The position numbers were made by a program, and so were the translations under genes. This document shows, piece after piece, positions 6,746 through 13,640 of a stretch of 15,454 nt of DNA. Numbering within the stretch: position 1 is the stretch's first letter; each line of letters opens with the position of its first letter. Source of the stretch: an uncultured Clostridia bacterium (GTDB lineage Bacteria; Bacillota; Clostridia; TANB77; CAG-508); the NCBI GenBank assembly GCA_934149155.1, contig CAKPDZ010000033.1, positions 1-15,454 on the forward strand, written 5' to 3'. The notes below the pieces were generated by a model. That model was not told the DNA's origin. It was given only the letters and a program-made list of their open reading frames with translations, and ran no database searches.

Positions 6746-7453
6746 ATGAAAACAGATGATAACAATAGAGTTGAATTAATGGGAAAAATCACAGAAGACT
6801 TTGTTTTTCTCTATAAAAGAGAAGGAAATCGGTACTATAAATCACATATTCAAATAGAAAAGAAGAAAGGTACAAGAGACATAATACCAATCGTAGTACC
6901 AGAAGAGCTATTTGAGAAAAATAGTATAAAAAAAGCTAGTAAAGGAAAATACGTCAAGTGCTCAGGACAATTTAAATCACACAATATATACACTTACAAA
7001 GAAGATACTAAACCAAACGACATCAATAATAAAAGTGTTAACGAAAAAGAAAAAACAAATAATGTAAAAGATTTTCAACTTTGGTTATATGTGTTCATTA
7101 CTGAAATTCATATATTAGAAAAAGAAGAAGGTCAAAATGATATTTGGTTAGAGGGAGTACTTTGTAAAAATCCAATATGTAAAAATGTTAAAGGGTCAAA
7201 AACATGTAACTTAGTGTATATATTGCTTAAAGTGAAAAACGAAAATGAGCATGCAGATTATATACCATGTGTTGCATGGTATCAGGATGCTAGATTTTTA
7301 TCACATTTAAAAGCTTACGACGACATAAAGTTAAGGTGCCGAGGTAGAATCCAAAGCAAACAATTCTTTAGAAAAGAAGATAATGATTGGATAACTTTGT
7401 GCGAAGTTTCGTTACGCAAGGTGCGTTGTGCTGAACGAGAAGATGAGGAATAA
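6746..7453 (+). CDS. SSB-like protein with two predicted OB folds
   Basis: Predicted single-stranded nucleic-acid-binding protein. The second half (131-227) has an SSB-type pattern: NDIWLEGVLCKNP, then YIPCVAWYQDARF (172-184), then DDIKLRCRGRIQSKQF (192-207) and EVSLRKV. The first half (7-124) repeats the order in a more diverged form: NRVELMGKIT, RDIIPIVVPEELF (44-56), GKYVKCSGQFKSHN (67-80). The two are joined by a polar linker (about 85-108). Canonical bacterial SSB has one OB fold and an acidic C-terminal tip ending in a hydrophobic residue. This protein has two folds and ends EREDEE without that tip, so it is not the housekeeping SSB. The start follows AAGGAGG (6731-6737) by 8 nt. It has its own consensus promoter and is followed by a hairpin, so it is probably transcribed alone. 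Its biological role is unknown. Confidence 0.8.
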   Translation: MKTDDNNRVELMGKITEDFVFLYKREGNRYYKSHIQIEKKKGTRDIIPIVVPEELFEKNSIKKASKGKYVKCSGQFKSHNIYTYKEDTKPNDINNKSVNEKEKTNNVKDFQLWLYVFITEIHILEKEEGQNDIWLEGVLCKNPICKNVKGSKTCNLVYILLKVKNENEHADYIPCVAWYQDARFLSHLKAYDDIKLRCRGRIQSKQFFRKEDNDWITLCEVSLRKVRCAEREDEE

Positions 7454-7473
7454 GAATAAAGTAGAAGATTGGG

Positions 7474-7498
7474 AGGAACATGTAAAAGTGTTCCTTTT
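7474..7498 (+). terminator. Terminator after the SSB-like gene
   Basis: AGGAACA (7474-7480) pairs with TGTTCCT (7489-7495) around an 8-nt loop and is followed by a short T-run to 7498; a longer T-run lies at 7506-7513. It separates the SSB-like gene from ftsY. Confidence 0.7.
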
Positions 7499-7501
7499 AT
7501 A

Positions 7502-7530
7502 TTGCTTTTTTTTATAAAAGATGTTACAAT
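7502..7530 (+). promoter_or_regulatory. Extended -10 promoter for ftsY
   Basis: TTGCTT (7502-7507) and TACAAT (7525-7530) are separated by 17 bp. TG at 7522-7523 supplies an extended -10 (TGTTACAAT). It sits directly after the terminator hairpin and 22 bp before the ftsY start. Confidence 0.75.
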
Positions 7531-7552
7531 ACCGACAGAAAGAAGGATGATT

Positions 7553-8458
7553 ATGGGATTTTTTGATAAATTAAAAAATGGATTAAACAAAACAAAAGAA
7601 TCAATAAATGAAAAAATCAATGATGTATTTAGTAATTTTAGAAAAGTAGACGAGGGCTTTCTAGAAGAACTTGAAGAAGCATTAATCATGTCAGATATAG
7701 GAATAGAGACATCAACAAAAATAATTTCAAACTTAAGAGAAAGAATGAAAAAAGAAAAAATCGAAGATGAAGAACAAGTAAAAGAAGCATTAAGAGAAGA
7801 AATTGCACGAATTTTAGAAATTTCAGACAACTCATTAAAGCTTGAAACAAAACCATCAGTAATTTTAGTAATAGGAGTAAATGGAGTAGGAAAAACAACA
7901 TCAATAGGAAAAATGGCAGCAAGACTATCAAGAGATGGTAAAAAAGTAGTAGTTGCTGCAGCAGACACATTCAGAGCAGCAGCAGTAGAACAATTAGAAA
8001 TTTGGGCAAAAAGAGCAGGAGCAGAAATAGTAAAAAGAGAAGAGGGAATAGACCCTGCATCAGTAGTATATGATGCGATTGCCAAGACTAGAGAAATTGG
8101 TGCAGACATATTAATATGTGACACAGCAGGAAGACTACACAACAAAAAATACTTAATGGATGAGCTAAATAAAATTCAAAAAGTAATAAACAAAGAAATG
8201 CCAGATGCATCAAAAGAAGTATTATTAGTAATAGATGCAGGAACAGGACAAAATGCAATATCACAAGTAAAAGCATTTAAAGAACAAGCTGATATTACAG
8301 GAATAGTATTAACAAAGTTAGATGGAACTGCAAAAGGTGGAGCTGTGATTGGAATAGTAGAAGAAAACCAAATTCCAGTTAAATTTATTGGAGTGGGGGA
8401 ACAAATAGATGATATGGAAATCTTTAACTCAGAAGATTTTGCAAAGGCAATAATTTAA
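7553..8458 (+). CDS. ftsY: Signal recognition particle receptor FtsY
   Basis: SRP receptor GTPase. It docks ribosome-nascent chain complexes carried by Ffh/4.5S RNA to the membrane translocon. The 301-residue product has a short N-terminal helix (MGFFDKLKNGL, possible membrane contact) and no long acidic A domain, as is common in Firmicutes. The N domain spans about 20-90. The G domain has G1 GVNGVGKTT (108-116), DTFRAAAVEQL (138-148), G3 DTAGR (190-194) and G4 TKLDG (254-258). The ending GVGEQIDDMEIF...FAKAI identifies FtsY rather than Ffh, since there is no methionine-rich M domain. The start at 7553 is chosen from AGAAGGA (7541-7547), 5 nt upstream. The frame is open back to a TTG at 7469, but that region holds the terminator and promoter. 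There is no terminator between it and the next gene. Confidence 0.96.
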   Translation: MGFFDKLKNGLNKTKESINEKINDVFSNFRKVDEGFLEELEEALIMSDIGIETSTKIISNLRERMKKEKIEDEEQVKEALREEIARILEISDNSLKLETKPSVILVIGVNGVGKTTSIGKMAARLSRDGKKVVVAAADTFRAAAVEQLEIWAKRAGAEIVKREEGIDPASVVYDAIAKTREIGADILICDTAGRLHNKKYLMDELNKIQKVINKEMPDASKEVLLVIDAGTGQNAISQVKAFKEQADITGIVLTKLDGTAKGGAVIGIVEENQIPVKFIGVGEQIDDMEIFNSEDFAKAII

Positions 8459-8465
8459 AAAAATT

Positions 8466-8529
8466 GCGCATTTGGGACCGGTTCTGTTTTGCTCACTGCG
8501 CATTTGGGACCGGTTCTGTTTTGTGCACA
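8466..8529 (+). repeat. Two tandem 32-bp intergenic repeats (locus B)
   Basis: Units B1 (8466-8497) and B2 (8498-8529) are adjacent 32-bp copies that differ at three positions near their 3' ends (TGCTCACT versus TGTGCACA). They begin GCGCATTTGGGACCGGTTCT, the same core as the 27-bp repeats at 4374-4427, but the following segment is TGTTTT instead of CTGC. Unit B2 is bounded by TGCGC and GTGCA, giving a short closing stem with one G-U pair. As at locus A, the pair starts just after a housekeeping stop codon (8 bp after ftsY) and before the ribosome binding site of a membrane-protein gene. Confidence 0.85.
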
Positions 8530-8571
8530 AGACTGGGTACAAAATGTTCCAACAATAAAAAAGGAGAAATT

Positions 8572-11292
8572 ATGGATACAAACAAATTTAGAATTAGTAA
8601 AAAAATGAGAGCAATAATTGTAATAGCATTTATTGCAATATATGTATTAGGTACATATGTGTCTCTAAGAGGTCAATATTTGGAGTATGTTGAACTTGGT
8701 GAGCAATATGTTCAAAAATTTATTACTGATATAAAATATAAATATTCTATTATGGGAATAAGTTTTGTTTTATTAAGTATAATATTTTATTTTACAAATA
8801 GAGGAATTAAAAAGGGGCTTAAACCATTTTTCGAACAAGAGAAAAGAGAAGTACCCAAACTTCCTAATAAGTCTATAACGCTTATAGTGGCAGCTATTGC
8901 TAGTGTTATTATTTCTAATCATTTATTAGATAAGGTTTTGCTTTTTGTTAGTAATGCTTCTTTTGGCAAAAGTGATATAGTTTTTAATTTAGATATTTCT
9001 TATTATATGTTTATTAAGCCATTAGTTGAAACTTTAATAAATTATTTTGTTACTTTGATGATTGCTGTAAGTGCTTATATGGCTGGATATTATATAATTG
9101 TTTTTAATTTATATTTTAAAGCTGTTGACAGAGAACTTTTACAGAAAAGCAAGCTTATCCAAAAACTTTTAAGAAATGCTATTATTTTAGCTATTGGTGT
9201 TGGGGTTCAAACTGCTTTGAATACGCAAAATATTGTTACTGGTAAGTTCTTAACTTTAAGCAATGAAACTGAATTGACTGGTGCTGGAATTGTAGAATCA
9301 ACTATTCAATTATATGGTTATTTGATATTGGCTGTAATTATTGTGCTTTCTGTGATAATGGCAGTTAAATATTTTGTGCAAAAGCAAAATAAGAAAATTG
9401 TTTATCCGGTTGTGGCAATTCCTATTTATTTAGTGGCTTTATTTTTAGTAATGGTTGGGTATGATTTGATATTTGTTAGATCAAATGAATTCGACAAAGA
9501 GAGAAAATTCATTTCTGAAAATATTAAGTCTACTCAAGAGGCTTATAATATAAATTCAGAAGAGACTAGTATTGATTATACTGGTACAATTAAAGAAAAT
9601 GAAGTTGAGGAAAATGCTGATGTTATTGACAATATAACAATTGTAAATAAAGATTTAGTTCAAAAAAGCTTGAAAGATACTCAAACAGAAACAGGGTATT
9701 ATACTTATAATAATATATCTTTGGCTCAATATGAAATTGATGGTAAAAAACAATTGGTATATGTTGCACCAAGAGAAGCGGAAAATAATTCAATATCATA
9801 TAATAACAAAACATATGAGTATACACATGGAATGGGACAAATCATAGCTTCTGCAACATCTGTTACAGAAGATGGAAATGTTGAATATTTACAAAAAGAT
9901 ATTAGTGGTGCAGATAATTTGCATCCGATAACTCAACCAAGAATTTATTATGGTGTTGAGACAAATAGTGTTGCAGTAACAAATACTAAAAATAAATCAG
10001 AGTATGATTACACAGATAATAGTGGTGTAGAACATGTAAATAATTATGATGGAAATTCTGGTATTCAAGTAGGATTTTGGGATAGATTGATTTTGGCTGT
10101 AAAAAATAGAGATATCAGACTTGCAATGTCAACATCAGTTAATAGTGAAAGTAAAATTTTGACTAATAGAAATATAATAAAAAGGGCTAAAGCTGTATTG
10201 CCTAATTTAATATATGATAAAAATCCTTATACTGTAGTGGATGATGGTAAAATATATTGGGTATTAGATGGTTATACTGTATCTGATAAGTATCCATATT
10301 CAACATATACAGAAATTCAATATGATGGATCAAAACGTGATATTAATTATATAAGAAATTCTGTAAAAGTTATTATAAATGCATATGATGGAGAAATGAC
10401 ATTTTATATAACTGATAGAAATGATCCTGTAATAATGGCATATTTAAAATTATACCCAACAGTATTTGCTGATTATACAGGAAAAGAAATTCCAGAGGGA
10501 ATAAAATCACAGTTAAAATATCCTAAGTTTTTATATGATGTTCAATCAGAAATGCTTATGGTATATCATAATGTAAAAGAAGATGTATTATATAGAAATA
10601 GCGATATTTGGGCATTACCTAAATATGGAACTGCTACTTCAAAAACTAAAACAGCTACATTGAATCCATATTACACTATGGTTAAAAATGAAAATAGTGA
10701 TAAGGCTGAATTTGGATTAGTACAGATGTATACACAAAATGAGAAGTCAAATATTATTTCTTATCTTGTAGGTACTTGTGATGGAACAGATTGTAAGTTG
10801 AAAATTTATAAATACCCATCAGATAGCAATATCTTAGGCCCAACTCAATTAGATAATCAAATTGAACAAGATGAATCTATTTCTTCAGAGTTAGAATCGA
10901 TAAATGTTACTGGAAGTAAGATTTCTAAAGATATGAAAATAATACCTATAGATAATACTGTTTTGTATGTAGAAACAATTTATCAAACAATGGCAAATGA
11001 GCCAAATCAACCAACAACTTTGAAAAAGGTTATTGTTGCTTCTGGAACTAAAGTGGCAATTGGAGATACTTTGAGTGAGGCACTTTCAAATTTATTATCA
11101 CAGTCAGCAGTTAGTATTAATGTAAATAATACTGAAGATGTTGATGGTATGATTCAAGCAATTATTGATGCTAATAAAAATTTGACTGAGTCTAATGATA
11201 GAAATGATTGGGAGATGATGGGGTCTGATTTAAAACGACTTCAAGATTTGATTGAGTCTTTAGATAAGATGGTAAAGGAACAGAATAAATAG
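8572..11292 (+). CDS. UPF0182 family large membrane protein
   Basis: 906 residues, the usual size for UPF0182, a widespread family of unknown function. The N-terminal third holds about seven membrane segments, near 12-32, 57-74, 99-120, 145-175, 200-220, 245-270 and 280-300. Family hallmarks follow: NEFDKERKFISENIKSTQEA just after the last membrane segment, ITQPRIYYG, FWDRLILAVKNRDIRLAMS, then LIYDKNPYTVVDDGKIYWVLDGYT, and a C-terminal NxLLS-like region ending in a charged helix. The bulk of the protein is predicted to lie outside the membrane. The start is ATG 8572 with AAGGAG (8561-8566) 5 nt upstream. The frame extends to 8464, but the extra 36 residues only translate repeat DNA. It is probably cotranscribed with ftsY and ends at a strong terminator. 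Codons are more T-ending than in ftsY. Confidence 0.92.
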   Translation: MDTNKFRISKKMRAIIVIAFIAIYVLGTYVSLRGQYLEYVELGEQYVQKFITDIKYKYSIMGISFVLLSIIFYFTNRGIKKGLKPFFEQEKREVPKLPNKSITLIVAAIASVIISNHLLDKVLLFVSNASFGKSDIVFNLDISYYMFIKPLVETLINYFVTLMIAVSAYMAGYYIIVFNLYFKAVDRELLQKSKLIQKLLRNAIILAIGVGVQTALNTQNIVTGKFLTLSNETELTGAGIVESTIQLYGYLILAVIIVLSVIMAVKYFVQKQNKKIVYPVVAIPIYLVALFLVMVGYDLIFVRSNEFDKERKFISENIKSTQEAYNINSEETSIDYTGTIKENEVEENADVIDNITIVNKDLVQKSLKDTQTETGYYTYNNISLAQYEIDGKKQLVYVAPREAENNSISYNNKTYEYTHGMGQIIASATSVTEDGNVEYLQKDISGADNLHPITQPRIYYGVETNSVAVTNTKNKSEYDYTDNSGVEHVNNYDGNSGIQVGFWDRLILAVKNRDIRLAMSTSVNSESKILTNRNIIKRAKAVLPNLIYDKNPYTVVDDGKIYWVLDGYTVSDKYPYSTYTEIQYDGSKRDINYIRNSVKVIINAYDGEMTFYITDRNDPVIMAYLKLYPTVFADYTGKEIPEGIKSQLKYPKFLYDVQSEMLMVYHNVKEDVLYRNSDIWALPKYGTATSKTKTATLNPYYTMVKNENSDKAEFGLVQMYTQNEKSNIISYLVGTCDGTDCKLKIYKYPSDSNILGPTQLDNQIEQDESISSELESINVTGSKISKDMKIIPIDNTVLYVETIYQTMANEPNQPTTLKKVIVASGTKVAIGDTLSEALSNLLSQSAVSINVNNTEDVDGMIQAIIDANKNLTESNDRNDWEMMGSDLKRLQDLIESLDKMVKEQNK

Positions 11293-11300
11293 ATTTATTA

Positions 11301-11333
11301 AAAAAAGAGTGGTTACAAAATCACTCTTTTTTT
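11301..11333 (+). terminator. Rho-independent terminator after the UPF0182 gene
   Basis: AAAAAAGAGTG (11301-11311) pairs with CACTCTTTTTT (11322-11332) around a 10-nt loop, and the T-run continues to 11333. It closes the ftsY-UPF0182 transcript. The near-symmetrical A/T flanks could let it act in both directions, but no minus-strand gene is present. Confidence 0.88.
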
Positions 11334-11345
11334 AATGTAAAACCC

Positions 11346-11374
11346 TTGTAAAAATAATATAATTAGTGTAAAAT
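11346..11374 (+). promoter_or_regulatory. Promoter for the fem-alr-DUF1189-ftsH run
   Basis: TTGTAA (11346-11351) and TAAAAT (11369-11374) are separated by 17 bp. They lie between a terminator and the first gene of a closely spaced run. The hexamers are less perfect than the other promoters in the window. Confidence 0.65.
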
Positions 11375-11426
11375 AAAGTCAAAATGTAAATAATAAAAAG
11401 AAGCAAAAAGAAATGAGGTAAAACAA

Positions 11427-12482
11427 ATGAGATTTGTAACAGATGAGAAAAGTAAAAAAGAATATAAAGAATTTTTAGAAAGCCATGAAAGGTGCAATTT
11501 TCAACAATCACCAGAATGGGCAAAAGTAAAATCAAACTGGACAAATGAAGTTGTATTAGCAGAAGATGACAATGAAAAAATAATAGGAGCAGTAAGTGTA
11601 TTAATAAGAAAAATACCAATCTTCGGAAATATTATGTATTCATCAAGAGGACCTATATGTGATATACATGATATAGCAGTAATGAAGCAATTAACAGATG
11701 GAATTAAAGAATTAGCTAAAAAATACAATGCAATAGTATATAAAGCAGAACCAGATATATTAAGTAGTGATGAAGAATTTAGAAAAGTAGTAACAAACTT
11801 AGGGTATAGAATAAAAGATGATGCCAAAAACTTTAGAGAAGAAATTCAACCAAGATATGTATTCAGATTAGATATAAAAGACAAAACTGAAGACGAAATA
11901 TTTAAAGGATTTCATTCAAAAACAAGATATAATGTACGTTTAGCAACAAGAAAAGGTGTTGTTGTAAAAGAAGGAACAAGAGAAGATTTAAAAGATTTCC
12001 ATAAAATAATGGTAGAAACAGGAGCAAGAGATGGATTTATAATAAGACCATTATCTTATTTTGAAAAAATGTATGATGAATTAGGACCAAATCATATGAA
12101 ATTATTAATGGCATATTATGAGGACAAGCCAATATCAGGAGTAATTCCTATTTTTTATGGAAATAAAACATGGTATTTATATGGAGCAAGTAGCAATGAA
12201 CATAGAAATTTAATGCCAAACTATTTATTGCAATGGGAAATGATAAAAATGGCAATAGCAAGAAAAGATGATGTATATGACTTTAGAGGAGTTTCGGGAG
12301 TAGTTGACGAAAATCATCCTCAATATGGATTATATAGATTTAAAAAAGGCTTTGGAGCAACATTTACAGAATTTATAGGAGAAGTATATATTCCATTTAA
12401 GCCATTAACATATTCAATATATAAATTCTCAGAAAAGACATTTAGAAATTTAAGGGGACTTAAGACTAAATTTAAAAAGTAA
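11427..12482 (+). CDS. FemABX-family aminoacyltransferase (peptidoglycan bridge formation)
   Basis: Predicted to transfer an amino acid from aminoacyl-tRNA to the peptide stem of a peptidoglycan precursor, as FemX, FemA and FemB do. The 351 residues form two GNAT-like halves. Family features include FQQSPEWAKVK (25-35), a GAVSVLIRKIPIFG segment (54-67), the substrate-loop region HSKTRYNVRLATRKGV (163-178), WYLYGASSNEHRNLMPNYLLQW (249-270) and DFRGVSG (285-291) followed by GLYRFKKGFG. There is no long helical-arm insertion of the S. aureus FemA type, so it is closer to the compact FemX/Weissella form. GAGG (11415-11418) is the ribosome binding site. It is followed 18 bp later by a racemase gene, which supports a cell-wall role. 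The added amino acid cannot be read from the sequence. Confidence 0.9.
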   Translation: MRFVTDEKSKKEYKEFLESHERCNFQQSPEWAKVKSNWTNEVVLAEDDNEKIIGAVSVLIRKIPIFGNIMYSSRGPICDIHDIAVMKQLTDGIKELAKKYNAIVYKAEPDILSSDEEFRKVVTNLGYRIKDDAKNFREEIQPRYVFRLDIKDKTEDEIFKGFHSKTRYNVRLATRKGVVVKEGTREDLKDFHKIMVETGARDGFIIRPLSYFEKMYDELGPNHMKLLMAYYEDKPISGVIPIFYGNKTWYLYGASSNEHRNLMPNYLLQWEMIKMAIARKDDVYDFRGVSGVVDENHPQYGLYRFKKGFGATFTEFIGEVYIPFKPLTYSIYKFSEKTFRNLRGLKTKFKK

Positions 12483-12500
12483 AAAGGAATGAGATAAAGA

Positions 12501-13607
12501 ATGAAAGCACTAGTAGTAGAAAAAGAAAATTTAAAACACAATTTAAAAATTGTAACAGATTTAATAAACAAAGATGAAAAAAAGCCTAAATTAATAGCTG
12601 TTGTAAAAGGAAATGGATATGGATTAGGATTAGTAGAATATACAAAATTTTTAATTGATAATGGAGTAGATTTCTTTGCTGTTGCAACAGTAGAAGAAGC
12701 AATAAGATTAAAAGAAGCTGGAATAGAGAAAGATATTTTGATGATGTCTTCAACAGCAATAAAAGAAGATATAGAAATTTTAATAAAAAACAATATAATA
12801 TTAACAGTTGGTTCAAAAGAAGCTGGAGATGCAATAGAAGAGGTAACACAAAAACTACAGGCAAATGCTAGAGTTCACTTAAAAATAGACACAGGTTTTG
12901 GTAGATATGGATTTATATATAGCCAAAAGGAAGAAATGATAAGAACAATTAAAATGTGGAAAAATATAAATATAGAAGGTGCTTTTTCACATTTTTCAAT
13001 TGCATTTTTTGGGGATGGAAAAGAATCAAAAGAGCAATATGACAGATTTATGCAATGTATAAAAGAACTAAAAAATAATGGAATAAAAGCAGAAATGCTA
13101 CATATGTGTAACTCATCAGCATTTCTACGTTTTCCAGAAATGCATTTAAATGCAGTAAGAGTAGGTTCTGCTTTACTTGGAAGATTGTCAATACCAAATA
13201 CTTGGGGATTCAAAAAAGTAGGATATTTAAAATCAAATGTAGCAGAAATAAAAACTATTCCAACTGGTTATAATATAGGATATTCAAACTCATATACAAC
13301 TAAAAAAGAAACAAAGATTGCAATAATTCCATGTGGATATGCTGATGGATTTAATGTGGTTGTTGATAGAGATATGTTTAGACCGATTGATAAATTAAGA
13401 TATATTGTTAGAGATACCAAAGATGCATTCAAAAACAAAAAAATATATGTAACAATAAACGGGAAAAAGTGTGAAGTTTTAGGACGTTTAGGAATGTTTC
13501 ATGTAAGTGTTGATATAACAGGACAAGATATAAAAATTGGTGATGATGTACAATTTAATGTAAGTCCAATGTTTGTGGATAGTAGTTTAATCAGAGTGTA
13601 TGAATAA
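12501..13607 (+). CDS. alr: Alanine-racemase-family PLP enzyme (substrate not certain)
   Basis: A PLP-dependent racemase, most likely interconverting L- and D-alanine for peptidoglycan. The 368 residues match Alr. K36 in VVKGNGYG is the PLP lysine. KIDTGFGRYGF (128-138) and HMCNSSAF (201-208) line the barrel, and Y261 in NIGYSNSY corresponds to the catalytic tyrosine of the usual VSYGxxY motif. GYADG follows at 279-283. The C-terminal domain differs from standard Alr. The usual CMD(M/Q) entry motif reads GMFH (331-334), and the ending NVSPMFVDSSLIRVY replaces the usual SPRVPR-type end. This could mean another substrate such as serine, or just a diverged clade. The ribosome binding site is AAGGAATGAG (12484-12493). 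It is almost certainly cotranscribed with the FemABX gene. Confidence 0.87.
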   Translation: MKALVVEKENLKHNLKIVTDLINKDEKKPKLIAVVKGNGYGLGLVEYTKFLIDNGVDFFAVATVEEAIRLKEAGIEKDILMMSSTAIKEDIEILIKNNIILTVGSKEAGDAIEEVTQKLQANARVHLKIDTGFGRYGFIYSQKEEMIRTIKMWKNINIEGAFSHFSIAFFGDGKESKEQYDRFMQCIKELKNNGIKAEMLHMCNSSAFLRFPEMHLNAVRVGSALLGRLSIPNTWGFKKVGYLKSNVAEIKTIPTGYNIGYSNSYTTKKETKIAIIPCGYADGFNVVVDRDMFRPIDKLRYIVRDTKDAFKNKKIYVTINGKKCEVLGRLGMFHVSVDITGQDIKIGDDVQFNVSPMFVDSSLIRVYE

Positions 13608-13640
13608 AAGGGAAAATTTGAAAGGAATGATAAAAAAATA

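Noticed and set aside
7315..8145. Long open frame on the minus strand (276 codons) across the SSB-like and ftsY genes
   Set aside because: It lies antisense to two well-identified genes, its product is a Ser/Ile/Leu-rich composition typical of reverse-complemented A-rich codons, and it has no recognisable domain.
7553..8458. Calling this gene ffh
   Set aside because: It lacks the methionine-rich M domain and ends with the GVGEQIDDMEIF signature of FtsY.
4374..8529. Repeat pairs as a CRISPR array
   Set aside because: The copies are directly adjacent, there are no regular unique spacers, only two units occur per site, and no cas gene is present.
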